The position numbers were made by a program, and so were the translations under genes. The notes beneath the pieces were generated by a model. It was given only the letters and a program-made list of their open reading frames with translations, did no database searches and was not told where the DNA came from. Below, piece after piece: positions 15,097 through 22,752 of a DNA stretch of 64,000 nucleotides. The DNA comes from CAWJTN01 sp963845895 (GTDB taxonomy: Bacteria; Patescibacteriota; Microgenomatia; UBA1406; GWC2-37-13), in contig CAWJTN010000001.1 in assembly GCA_963845895.1 (NCBI GenBank), forward strand, positions 930,001 through 994,000, given 5' to 3'. Position 1 is the stretch's first letter, and each line of letters opens with the position of its first letter.

Positions 15097-15168
15097 AGCC
15101 TGGAGGGAGAATCGAACTCCCGACCTAGTACTTACCAAGTACTTGCTCTACCACTGAGCCATCCAGGC
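15097..15168 (-). tRNA. tRNA-Thr (anticodon GGT)
   Basis: On the minus strand the acceptor stem GCCTGGA/TCCAGGC, D arm GCTCAGTGGTAGAGC, anticodon stem AGTAC/GTACT with loop TTGGTAA (GGT, reading ACC) and T arm GGGAGTTCGATTCTCCC all fit. CCA is not encoded. Confidence 0.95.
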
Positions 15169-15253
15169 TTTGTTTTGTTTACCCACCGAAGTTTATATAA
15201 AGGTGGGCCACTAAACTACCTAGGCTATTGAGTTTAAATATTATAACATCTAC

Positions 15254-16138
15254 TTATTTCTTTAATCTACTTTGCCTCCAGTTATTAATCGGGTCATCTA
15301 TGAACTTCAGCAATAAATAAGAACCGCCAGTTGTTATTAAAATTGCAGTAACCGTGAACAAAGTGCTGCGTTTTAGAAAATGATCCAGAATTTTTATAAA
15401 AAATATATGTGACAAAAAAATCGGATAGGCAAGTTTGCCGAAGAGACGATCTAAACCATTCGTCTTCGATTTAAATAAGATTAAAGGTACGAGTTTAAAT
15501 TTATAACATATTATTCCCAAGAAAAAGAAGATGAAGTTTTTAAAGAACAATAAAAGTAGTGAAGAATTGTCAAGAAAGGATAGAATTAATTTTGGCCAAA
15601 AAGTTAGACTTAAAGAGATTAATGTAAAGAAGACAATAATTTTTTTATTTTGTCTGGCGATAAACGGGGCAATGAGATAAAACATTAATTCGATCTGGAC
15701 AAACCAAATCTGCGGACCAACAAAAAAATAGGGAAACTGGGTTTTAATATAATCAAAACAAATAAGAAGCGTTAGGTTTTTCCCAAGATAGTTAGCAATA
15801 GAGAAAAAGTTTTTGTGAAATATAGGAATCAATTGATTGGTTACTGCATTGTCTGGACCGCCGAAATGAGTAAAATATTTAAACACTGTAAATAGAAGAG
15901 TTAGAATCAAAACTGTCCAGTAGAGGGGATAGATTCTTAAAAATCTGTTAGTGATAAATAGTCTGTAAGATTTATTTTTCCTTATATATTTTTCATTTAA
16001 GACCAGCGAGATATAAAAACCTGACAAGATAAAAAAACAGTCTACAGCAATGTCTGCCGGGATAAGATAGAAACCAAAGATTGAGTGAGAATGGAAAACT
16101 AGGATGCTTAATGCCAAAAGAAAACTAAAAAAACCCAT
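15254..16138 (-). CDS. acyltransferase 3 (OafA-type) membrane protein
   Basis: This 294-residue integral membrane protein matches the acyltransferase-3 family, which O-acetylates or otherwise acylates surface polysaccharides. The family feature of an N-terminal helix followed by DCFFILSGFYI (about residues 33-43; usually DxFFxLSGF) is clear, and RFLRIYPLYW (about 66-75) matches the conserved RxxRIxPxYW. About nine to ten transmembrane helices follow. It is shorter than usual (330-400) because the first helix, with its catalytic-type His, starts late (LVFHSHSIFG). It is close to the tRNA-Thr gene and not in an operon. Confidence 0.85.
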   Translation of the reverse strand: MGFFSFLLALSILVFHSHSIFGFYLIPADIAVDCFFILSGFYISLVLNEKYIRKNKSYRLFITNRFLRIYPLYWTVLILTLLFTVFKYFTHFGGPDNAVTNQLIPIFHKNFFSIANYLGKNLTLLICFDYIKTQFPYFFVGPQIWFVQIELMFYLIAPFIARQNKKIIVFFTLISLSLTFWPKLILSFLDNSSLLLLFFKNFIFFFLGIICYKFKLVPLILFKSKTNGLDRLFGKLAYPIFLSHIFFIKILDHFLKRSTLFTVTAILITTGGSYLLLKFIDDPINNWRQSRLKK

Positions 16139-16160
16139 ACCAAATTATATACATTTAGTT

Positions 16161-16168
16161 GGGTGACT
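16161..16168. repeat. GGGTGACT copy a, tRNA-His 3'-end-like
   Basis: GGGTGACTAAGCGG followed after a GAGCGGAGTCGAAGGA repeat word by TTTCGAAC is a decayed relative of the repeats at 16657 and 17520 and of the tRNA-His 3' end at 18615. It lies just beyond the 3' end of the GIY-YIG gene. Confidence 0.45.
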
Positions 16169-16214
16169 AAGCGGACTATAGTTCTGAGCGGAGTCGAAGG
16201 ATGAATTTCGAACA

Positions 16215-16448
16215 TCAAACTAAATGTTTATTCTTGAATGCATATCCAGACCCTGTTTTTAAATATTTCTCAAATTGTAGTGCTTTTAACTTCAATTCGA
16301 ATGCAGCGTAAAATATAGGTTTAAACGTTTTATTTATTGTTTGATGAACTTCACCATTTTCATGCTCTCTAAGACGGTTTTTAAGATTAGAAGAGTATCC
16401 GATGTAATAAGTATTATTTGTTAATTTTAGAATGTAAACGTAGTACAT
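16215..16448 (-). CDS. small GIY-YIG nuclease domain protein
   Basis: This 77-residue, single-domain GIY-YIG protein is of the YhbQ/URI type. The two signature strands read YYVYILKL and YYIGYS (YIG at about residues 16-18), the conserved arginine is in NLKNRLREHENG (21-32), and the Glu-containing helix is LQFEKYLKTGSG, so catalytic residues are present. The ATG at 16448 was chosen because the domain starts there. The gene lies between tRNA-derived GGGTGACT repeats and hairpins, a setting typical of selfish or transposon-like nucleases near tRNA genes. The alternative is a housekeeping DNA-structure nuclease. Confidence 0.82.
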   Translation of the reverse strand: MYYVYILKLTNNTYYIGYSSNLKNRLREHENGEVHQTINKTFKPIFYAAFELKLKALQFEKYLKTGSGYAFKNKHLV

Positions 16449-16517
16449 AAAATCTAGTTTGAGGTAAATAAACGATAGGTGCAATGGATTATATGCTACA
16501 AAGTTAAATCTTTTGCT

Positions 16518-16565
16518 GTCCCACTTCGCTCCACATAACATTAAAGGAATGGAGCTACGTGGGAC
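16518..16565. repeat. inverted repeat upstream of the GIY-YIG gene
   Basis: GTCCCAC (16518-16524) with GTGGGAC (16559-16565), and GCTCCA (16528-16533) with TGGAGC (16550-16555), form one interrupted stem. Its plan (two stems with a short internal loop) resembles the hairpin at 16618-16658. Confidence 0.6.
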
Positions 16566-16617
16566 ACACTTCACGGTTAAATATTAATGGGATAGACAAA
16601 ATTTAGAAGGTGGTTTA

Positions 16618-16691
16618 CCACACGAAACTCCGATGAATTTTATCGGAGTGAAGTGTGGGTGACTGGGCGAACGAACTTCGAACCCAAATAG
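16618..16691. repeat. hairpin plus tRNA-3'-end-like repeat (copy b)
   Basis: CCACAC-GAA-ACTCCGAT pairs with ATCGGAGT-GAA-GTGTGG (16618-16634 with 16642-16658). The stem runs straight into the 35-nt repeat at 16657-16691, which starts GGGTGACTGGGCGA and ends TTCGAACCCAAATAG. That repeat is 33/35 identical to 17520-17554. On the minus strand it resembles a tRNA T arm plus acceptor end. Confidence 0.75.
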
Positions 16692-16797
16692 CCTCAATTT
16701 CAACTTAGTATCCAATTTCGTAAGGATTTATATTGTTTAATGTATCTGTTTCGAGTCTAGTCAGGGGAGCTAGGCCGGAAAAATAGATAACATGTGC

Positions 16798-16803
16798 TAT
16801 AAT
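16798..16803 (+). promoter_or_regulatory. extended -10 promoter of the gene at 16831
   Basis: TGTGCTATAAT contains an extended -10 (TGC-TATAAT) 27 nt before the ATG at 16831. No convincing -35 is seen. The remainder of 16692-16830 holds no other recognisable feature. Confidence 0.45.
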
Positions 16804-16830
16804 GAATAAACTAATGTCATTTTAAAATAT

Positions 16831-17400
16831 ATGCTACCACCTGAAAAAATATCCCAACAAACATCAACACGCTGGGGTTGGAATACAAGAATAGCTCCTA
16901 TCGAAGAAGTATTGGAACTTGGTCCTAATTACCAATCTGTAGATAACATCCCTGATAAGCTAAGTAGAAGGTTTATAGAAATTGCTGGTGAAAACGCACC
17001 ATTGATAACACAACTGTTTGAGGCAATAGCATCTAAACAAACAGAGATTGGGACAGGTTCTGTATATACCCCTTTCATTTATGACGCTCGGAATCCGAAT
17101 CAGCCGCAAGTTGTAGGTCTAAAAATGAGCGAGGAAGGTGCATGGCGACTTGCCCAGATAAGACTAGGCCTGTCCACCGAAAGTAAACGTATAACTTTGG
17201 CGGTTGAAAACTTTAGGCATTACGGAGAACAACAGCAGCCTGCTCTTGTCATCTCTGCTGACGATAAAGTAGTAAAAGTTGAAAGAAATGAAGACTTGCA
17301 ATCTGTGCCGGAAAAAGAACAGTGGCTCGATACAGAATTTCACCAATGGCTTGATGCTGTTATAACCCAAGCAAACACACTTCTCTCAGTTGCTGTTTAA
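16831..17400 (+). CDS. orphan protein of unknown function (189 residues)
   Basis: I do not recognise this protein. It is soluble-looking with no signal peptide or membrane helix. It has an even mixture of predicted helices and strands, a Trp-containing N-terminus (STRWGWNTRIAP), a central beta-like stretch (GTGSVYTPFIYDARNP) and a closing helix with WLDTEFHQWLDAVITQ. It reads in the opposite direction from its neighbours and sits between two nearly identical 35-nt tRNA-like repeats (16657 and 17520), so it looks like a gene carried in an inserted segment. The extended -10 at 16798 would drive it. Confidence 0.6.
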   Translation: MLPPEKISQQTSTRWGWNTRIAPIEEVLELGPNYQSVDNIPDKLSRRFIEIAGENAPLITQLFEAIASKQTEIGTGSVYTPFIYDARNPNQPQVVGLKMSEEGAWRLAQIRLGLSTESKRITLAVENFRHYGEQQQPALVISADDKVVKVERNEDLQSVPEKEQWLDTEFHQWLDAVITQANTLLSVAV

Positions 17401-17486
17401 ACTAGTTCTAACTTCCTCCACGATGGGGAGCCAAATCTTCCAATAAATAAGTCCGAATTTCCTCTACCGCTCGGAGCCAACTTCAA

Positions 17487-17554
17487 TTTAGCTTGTCTTA
17501 ACAAGCTAAATCCTCTCTTGGGTGACTGGGCGAGGGAACTTCGAACCCAAATAG
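17487..17554. repeat. hairpin plus tRNA-3'-end-like repeat (copy c)
   Basis: TTTAGCTTGT and ACAAGCTAAA (17487-17510) make a perfect 10-bp stem with a CTTA loop. Ten nt later the 35-nt repeat GGGTGACTGGGCGAGGG... runs to CCCAAATAG (17520-17554), differing from copy b at two positions. The hairpin-then-repeat order is the same as in copy b although the hairpin sequences differ. Confidence 0.75.
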
Positions 17555-17619
17555 TTTCAGAAAGATGAGAACGAAAAATAAAAACTGATTTTATCTAGAA
17601 TTTAAAATTATGCGATTAG

Positions 17620-17862
17620 TCAGGTTGCTCTTAAATCCTTAACTACCACTTTTTTTATTGCCCATCCGAAAGGGTCGTTAAACTTTCCTTTTGGAGTGGC
17701 AGTTGAGGGTAATAACGTTTGCTTAAAATTTCCATTTTCATCGTAGCTGCCAATGGCTCTTCTTAATACTGTACCTAATGCATCATTTGGACTTGTTTGT
17801 AACCAATTAGTATACTCATTAGCAGCATCACTCGTATCAAATACTAATTTAAATGAGCTCAT
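17620..17862 (-). CDS. small orphan protein (80 residues)
   Basis: From the ATG at 17862 (preceded by GCAGGAAGAG) the product is 80 residues, mixed helix and strand, basic toward the C-terminus (GWAIKKVVVKDLR). An in-frame ATG at 17910 would overlap the upstream gene and add 16 residues; the later start has the better ribosome binding site and clears the upstream stop. It is not similar to a family I know. It forms a two-gene unit with the 183-residue gene, which begins at a perfect 24-bp palindrome. That layout recalls autoregulated pairs, but neither product looks like a known toxin or antitoxin. Confidence 0.55.
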   Translation of the reverse strand: MSSFKLVFDTSDAANEYTNWLQTSPNDALGTVLRRAIGSYDENGNFKQTLLPSTATPKGKFNDPFGWAIKKVVVKDLRAT

Positions 17863-17881
17863 GTTGACTCTTCCTGCAGAA

Positions 17882-18433
17882 TCAGTTAAGTTGACCTCCT
17901 CCCTGGACAATTATTTTCCCATTCTTTTTTCCCACTAAGCAATATAATGCATTTCTATTTGATAAACCTCCCTCAAAATCATACTGAGTTACTAATTTTG
18001 GATCTATTATACGAGCTACCGATCGTGGAATAAGAACAGAACGATTCTTGAAAATACTATCCTGTGGAGAATATGTAACAATGTCGTTTTCTCTGTGTAA
18101 ATCATAATCATCTGATTTTGTGCTAACAAAACCTTTTATTGAACGAGTAGAGACATAACTATATTCTTGAAATGAGTCAAATTCAGCCTGACTTACTCTC
18201 GTTAATAACCTTTCGGCTTTTTGTTCAGGAGTCTCAGTTGCCGGAATATTATCAAATGCAGCTAGAGCTTCAAGTTCTTGTTGGAGCTGGGGAGATAACT
18301 GATTCCTAAACTCTTGAGAGAAGAGTTCTCGAATAAGTCTTCGTCGTTGCTGAGAATCAACAGAAGTTAAAGTATCGGTGACTTTAGATCGTAATGTTTC
18401 TAGATCTAGTTTTTGCCCTGGTAATTCAGTCAT
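17882..18433 (-). CDS. orphan protein (183 residues), first gene of a two-gene unit
   Basis: No family is recognised. The N-terminal half is helical and charged (residues 1-85; QQRRRLIRELFSQEF, LQQELEALAAF). The C-terminal half looks beta-rich (YSPQDSIFKNRSVLIPRSVARI, NALYCLVGKKNGKIIVQGGG) and could bind a partner or ligand. There is no signal peptide. A TATAAT extended -10 lies in the palindrome at 18438-18461, about 20 nt ahead of the ATG. It shares the tRNA-His-proximal segment bounded by the GGGTGACT repeats at 17520 and 18615. Confidence 0.6.
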   Translation of the reverse strand: MTELPGQKLDLETLRSKVTDTLTSVDSQQRRRLIRELFSQEFRNQLSPQLQQELEALAAFDNIPATETPEQKAERLLTRVSQAEFDSFQEYSYVSTRSIKGFVSTKSDDYDLHRENDIVTYSPQDSIFKNRSVLIPRSVARIIDPKLVTQYDFEGGLSNRNALYCLVGKKNGKIIVQGGGQLN

Positions 18434-18437
18434 AGAT

Positions 18438-18461
18438 AAAATTATAGCATGCTATAATTTT
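18438..18461. promoter_or_regulatory. perfect 24-bp palindrome overlapping the -10 box
   Basis: AAAATTATAGCA and its exact complement meet without a spacer. Each arm contains a TATAAT on one strand; on the minus strand TGC-TATAAT is an extended -10 for the gene starting at 18433. This is how an operator for an autorepressor would look, although the palindrome alone cannot prove it. Confidence 0.6.
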
Positions 18462-18614
18462 AATAACTGAGAGATAGATAGTACCAACTTTTCGATGAAA
18501 GATTATATCGACCTATTTCAGTTTCGAGCTTAAATTATATGTCCTTCGACTCTATCGTTCGCCCAGGGCATAAGAGCCTATAAGACTAGCTTTAGCTCGT
18601 TAAGATGCTCTAAT

Positions 18615-18688
18615 GGGTGACTGACGGGATTTGAACCCGCAACATTCGCCTCCACAGGGCGACGCTCTACCGTTGAGCTACAGTCACC
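18615..18688 (-). tRNA. tRNA-His (anticodon GTG)
   Basis: Minus strand: acceptor GGTGACT/AGTCACC, D arm GCTCAACGGTAGAGC, anticodon stem CGCCC/GGGCG region with loop CTGTGGA (GTG), T arm GCGGGTTCAAATCCCGT, discriminator C. The base before position 1 is T, so the G-1 usual in tRNA-His is not encoded. CCA is not encoded. Confidence 0.93.
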
Positions 18689-18766
18689 AATACTTTATAT
18701 TTTATCATTTTTTTTAGCTTTAAAACTGTTCTTAATTTGAAAAATATGAAATGATAGAATTAATCC

Positions 18767-20194
18767 ATGGAGTTTTCAGAAAATCTGCCACTTAAACCTG
18801 ATTCACTAAACAAAAAAGTAACTCGGAGAGACTTTTTAAAAATGTCTGTAGCGGCAGCTTCATTAATGTTCCCACAACCTCCTAAGCCAGAAAGTATAGA
18901 AAAAAACCTGAAAATAATCTCAAATATTTATCAAGCAATAAAACCACCTAGAAAGCCAGACCTTTCACCTGTGAAAGAAATGTTTACTAATCTTTCTCCA
19001 AACGAAATTCCCACAATGAACAATTTATCATTTATCCCTAACACTGACACATTTCATCATAGAGATACAGAGAGGTTGAGTGCTGTTTTTAATAGCTCAA
19101 TAACTTACAGCAAAGACGTAAAAGCTCATCCAGGGCATTTAGATTTAGGTGATTCAGGAATTTGGATAGGTATTCAAGACGCTCTTAAAAGACATCAAAA
19201 AATATATTTAGTAATAGAGATACCTCGAGAGACAGATGCAAGCATTGAAGAGTGGAAAAATTATGTTAGTACGATAGCTAAAAATTTTCCAGGAGCTACT
19301 TTTATCATAGGTAATGAACTTAATATTAAAGATGATTATTGGGGTCAGCGCATAGATCTTTATGGAAATTATTATATTGCTGCAGCACAAGAAATAAAGA
19401 ACGCATCTACCGATAATAACGTTTTAATTTATGGTGATGCCTGGAACGGTAATGGTGAAGTTTTGAGACAAGTTTTAGATAATATTAAGGGAAAAGTCGA
19501 AAGATCTAACGCTAGCTTAAAAGATATTATCGATGGGATTCCATTTCATTTTTACGATATAGCAAGTAAATTGCCAGACAGGGCTCAATTGTATCAACAA
19601 ATTGCACTAAAATACGGTCTCACTCCAAAAGTGCATTTGACGGAATTAGGCAAAGGTGAGATTGCATTTAAAGACGTTTCCGATATTGAATTAAAACAAA
19701 AATTGCAAAGTCAGCTATTGACTCAAAATTTAGCAACTGCCTTGTATTTAGCTAATCATGATGTAATTGATGGAGTTGTTTGGCATACTGCATATTTAAT
19801 TAATGACCCTAACGAGCATTCTTTGACAAAAATAAATGATAAAGGAACCATCACAGGATTCAAGCCTGCTTTTGATCAATTCTGGAAAGTAAGCAAACTG
19901 CTTCACCATGATATAACAGTAGAAAATATGGATGGAATAACAGTCATAAAAGGTAAGACAAGCGGCAATCAAGACGTTTTAATTGCATGGAATACTGACG
20001 GTCCTGTAGAAAAAAAAGCTTGGTGGAAAAAATTACTTGAGTTTGATTTTACTGAAAATTCAAATATAAGAACCTTAAATTTGGATTACCCATCTGTATC
20101 CAATATTTCTCTTTCAAGAACAACTAGAGAAGACGTTGAAGGTATACCAACAATTCTTGTTTTTGATAACGCTAATCTTGTTTACCGAGAATAA
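18767..20194 (+). CDS. Tat-exported TIM-barrel glycoside hydrolase-like protein
   Basis: The 475-residue protein starts with a twin-arginine signal (TRRDFLKMSVAAAS, residues about 19-32), so a folded protein would be exported. The body is built like a clan GH-A TIM barrel. IIGNELNI (near residues 184-191) would hold the acid/base Glu and VHLTELGKGE (near 290-299) the nucleophile Glu, with beta-strand segments between them. WHTAYLIND resembles a late barrel strand, and the last 90 residues form a beta domain. Exact family and substrate are not clear. It stands alone between tRNA-His and the metallo-beta-lactamase-fold gene. Confidence 0.72.
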   Translation: MEFSENLPLKPDSLNKKVTRRDFLKMSVAAASLMFPQPPKPESIEKNLKIISNIYQAIKPPRKPDLSPVKEMFTNLSPNEIPTMNNLSFIPNTDTFHHRDTERLSAVFNSSITYSKDVKAHPGHLDLGDSGIWIGIQDALKRHQKIYLVIEIPRETDASIEEWKNYVSTIAKNFPGATFIIGNELNIKDDYWGQRIDLYGNYYIAAAQEIKNASTDNNVLIYGDAWNGNGEVLRQVLDNIKGKVERSNASLKDIIDGIPFHFYDIASKLPDRAQLYQQIALKYGLTPKVHLTELGKGEIAFKDVSDIELKQKLQSQLLTQNLATALYLANHDVIDGVVWHTAYLINDPNEHSLTKINDKGTITGFKPAFDQFWKVSKLLHHDITVENMDGITVIKGKTSGNQDVLIAWNTDGPVEKKAWWKKLLEFDFTENSNIRTLNLDYPSVSNISLSRTTREDVEGIPTILVFDNANLVYRE

Positions 20195-20300
20195 TAAATT
20201 ATGCTTTTTAAATATTTTTTAAGCCATTGAATTTATTAACTATTTTTGCTATTCTGTTGTTCGTTATTTAGGATTTACAAATTAGGATTTTATTAAAATT

Positions 20301-20954
20301 ATGGATATAAAATATTTTGGTCATGCGTCTTTTTTTGTCCGTACAAAACGAGCTAAACTTGTGACCGATCCTTTTGATCCAAAATTTATTGGGATGAAAT
20401 TTCCCAAGACAGAGGCAGATATTGTTACAGTTTCCCACCACCATGCTGATCACAATTATTTACAAGGAATTTCCGGGAATCCATTAGTTATTGAAATGCC
20501 GGGAGAATTTGAAAAAAATGGAATAAGAATTTTTGGCTATCAGACTTACCACGATAAAAAGAAAGGAGCAGAAAGGGGAGAAAATATCGTATATAAAATA
20601 GAAGATGAAGAAGTCTCTGTTCTTCATTGTGGAGACCTAGGTTTGGTTCTCGATGATTCATTTATCGACCAATTGGGCGAAATAGACGTTTTACTTGTTC
20701 CTGTAGGTGGATTTTATACCATCAACTCAGATGAAGCTGTCGAGTTGGTAAAAAAGATTGAGCCATCTATTGTCATTCCTATGCACTATGGCAGTCCAAA
20801 GCTTAATCCTAATTTACGTGAAAAATTATCTCCGGTTGAAGAATTTTTGAAAAAAATTGGAGCTGAAAACGTTACACCCGTTCCAAAGCTAACTGTTAAA
20901 AAAGAAGAGCTGGAAGAAGAGATGAAAGTGGTGGTGATGGAGATTACATATTAA
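20301..20954 (+). CDS. metallo-beta-lactamase-fold hydrolase (UPF0173/UlaG-like)
   Basis: The 217-residue protein has the metal-binding HHHADH motif (VSHHHADHNY, about residues 46-55), an early Asp (TDPFDP), a later His near HCGDLG (about 113-118) and a C-terminal IPMHYG (about 157-162). All are typical of the compact UPF0173/UlaG-like group. The reaction is unknown for most members; lactonase or phosphodiesterase activity is possible. The gene is preceded by an ATTTAGGATTTACAAATTAGGATTTT repeat patch and followed by an A/T inverted repeat, so it is probably monocistronic. Confidence 0.85.
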   Translation: MDIKYFGHASFFVRTKRAKLVTDPFDPKFIGMKFPKTEADIVTVSHHHADHNYLQGISGNPLVIEMPGEFEKNGIRIFGYQTYHDKKKGAERGENIVYKIEDEEVSVLHCGDLGLVLDDSFIDQLGEIDVLLVPVGGFYTINSDEAVELVKKIEPSIVIPMHYGSPKLNPNLREKLSPVEEFLKKIGAENVTPVPKLTVKKEELEEEMKVVVMEITY

Positions 20955-20959
20955 TATTC

Positions 20960-21050
20960 AAATAAACAAATGACAAATGATTCAATAAGAATTCATTGCT
21001 AATTTATCCATTTCTAAATTTATTTGGTTATTTGTCGGATTTGTTTATTT
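20960..21050. repeat. A/T-rich inverted repeat between the MBL-fold gene and dnaB
   Basis: AAATAAACAAAT-GACAAAT (20960-20978) is complementary to ATTTGTC-GG-ATTTGTTTATTT (21030-21050) apart from a 2-nt bulge. It could act as a terminator and belongs to the ACAAATGAC-type repeats that also occur inside genes here. Confidence 0.55.
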
Positions 21051-21064
21051 AATCATTTAATCAT

Positions 21065-22396
21065 ATGGCTACTTCTGATGCACTCAAGGTTCCTCCTCAT
21101 GACGAAGAGGCGGAGAAATCCGTTCTGGGAGCTGTTCTTATAGACTCTTCAGCTATGAATATTGTTGCCGAATTTTTAAAACCGGAGCATTTTTACATGC
21201 CCGAACACCAGGCGATTTTTTCTGCCATGCTTACTCTTTTTGAAAAACAGCAGCCTGTTGATTTGATCACCTTAAGCGATGAGCTAAAACTTGAAGGAGT
21301 TATAAAAAAAATCGGAGGTAAGACTTATTTATCTGATTTGATAAATACTGTTCCAACCTCTGCTTACGTCGAACATTATGGAAAAATTATTGTCGGCCAT
21401 TATATAAAAAGAAAGTTGATTGAGTTTTCTTCAAGGATGATTGAAAAAGCTTTCGCCGATAAATCTGATGTGAAAAAACTTCTTGACCAGGCGGAAGTCG
21501 AGATTTTCGCTCTGGCACAGTCTCATCTACATCAAGACTTTATAGAATTAAAAGATATTTTGGCCGAAAGTTTTGAGAGATTAGAGGAATTTATGAAAAG
21601 AGGCACAGGTCTTAGAGGTGTTCCAAGTGGATTTAAAGATTTAGATAATAGGTTAGCTGGTATGCAAAATTCAAACCTTTTGATTTTGGCTGCTAGACCT
21701 GCAATTGGAAAGACTACTCTTGCTCTAAATATTGCGATGCATGTTGCAACTAAGGAAAAAATTCCGGTCGGTTATTTTTCTCTGGAAATGAGCAAGGAGG
21801 AGTTGGTTGACCGGCTTTTGGTTGGACAGGCAGATATTGATGCCTGGAGATTAAAGACAGGAAAACTGTCCGATGAGGATTATAAACGGTTGACTGAAGC
21901 GATGGGTGAGCTTTCCGAAGCACCAATATTTATAGACGATACTCCAGGAGCATCAATTTTAGAGATGCGAACAAAAGCAAGAAAACTTAAGGTTGAAAAG
22001 AATATTAGGTTGGTAATTGTTGATTATCTGCAGCTGGCCGACTCGGGAAGACGGATGGACAATAGAGTTACGGAAGTTTCATTGATTTCACAAGGATTAA
22101 AAAATTTAGCCAGGGAGTTAAAAATTCCAGTTTTGGCTATTTCACAGCTCTCAAGAGCTGTGGAGCAAAGAGGAACAAGAAAACCTCAATTGGCCGATCT
22201 TAGAGAGTCTGGGGCTATAGAACAGGATGCCGATGTTGTAATGTTTTTATATCATGAGGAGGAAAGCGAGGATCTTTTAGATCAGAGTAAAAGATTGATC
22301 AAATTATATATCGCGAAGCACCGCAACGGCCCGATAGGCGAGATAGATTTGATGTTTAGAGGAGATAGGGTGAAGTTCTACGGGGTAGAGAAGTAA
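21065..22396 (+). CDS. dnaB: replicative DNA helicase
   Basis: DnaB is the hexameric helicase that unwinds the replication fork. The 443-residue protein has the N-terminal primase-interacting helical domain (about 1-110, starting PPHDEEAEKSVLGA) and a RecA-like motor domain. Walker A is ARPAIGKTTL (about 210-219), followed by GYFSLEMSKEEL; Walker B is LVIVDYLQL (about 318-326), and the arginine-finger region is AISQLSRAVEQR. No intein is present. It is a normal full-length member and stands alone. Confidence 0.96.
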   Translation: MATSDALKVPPHDEEAEKSVLGAVLIDSSAMNIVAEFLKPEHFYMPEHQAIFSAMLTLFEKQQPVDLITLSDELKLEGVIKKIGGKTYLSDLINTVPTSAYVEHYGKIIVGHYIKRKLIEFSSRMIEKAFADKSDVKKLLDQAEVEIFALAQSHLHQDFIELKDILAESFERLEEFMKRGTGLRGVPSGFKDLDNRLAGMQNSNLLILAARPAIGKTTLALNIAMHVATKEKIPVGYFSLEMSKEELVDRLLVGQADIDAWRLKTGKLSDEDYKRLTEAMGELSEAPIFIDDTPGASILEMRTKARKLKVEKNIRLVIVDYLQLADSGRRMDNRVTEVSLISQGLKNLARELKIPVLAISQLSRAVEQRGTRKPQLADLRESGAIEQDADVVMFLYHEEESEDLLDQSKRLIKLYIAKHRNGPIGEIDLMFRGDRVKFYGVEK

Positions 22397-22515
22397 GTTT
22401 GGGCTATTTAAATTTTCCGGAGCTACCTTTAATATTCAAGAAGTTCAACCTCTCATACAGACTACTTAGAATTTTTCAGTCAACCCGCCAGGTTGGATAA
22501 ATGGTTGGTGTATTT

Positions 22516-22701
22516 TTAAGGAAGCTGGGTAGGAAGGATATTTGCGACAAAGAAAAGGCCCTGCCTCATTAAATCAAAGATATGAAAATTGTTTTGTAAA
22601 ACTGTAATAATCGCTGTCGCCAATAAACCAACAACAATGGTTTTTTGATCCAATAAAGAAGGTGGTTTTTTGTCTTCAATTAGTCTCGTGATCTCACTCA
22701 T
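22516..22701 (-). CDS. small single-pass membrane protein, hypothetical
   Basis: The 61-residue frame has a charged N-terminus (MSEITRLIEDKKPP) and one predicted transmembrane helix (about residues 25-42, IVVGLLATAIITVLQ), followed by a hydrophobic tail. It begins with ATG, lies on the same strand as the copper ATPase gene and 50 nt downstream of it, and has no clear ribosome binding site. It may be a real small gene or a chance frame; nothing links it to copper. Confidence 0.4.
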   Translation of the reverse strand: MSEITRLIEDKKPPSLLDQKTIVVGLLATAIITVLQNNFHIFDLMRQGLFFVANILPTQLP

Positions 22702-22752
22702 ATAAATTTATTAGCTTATTTTACCATATCAGACTGTCAAAAAAAGCTAAAT

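Noticed and set aside
17882..18433. Calling the two-gene unit a toxin-antitoxin system
   Set aside because: Only the layout fits; neither sequence shows a recognisable toxin, RHH, HTH or AbrB motif.
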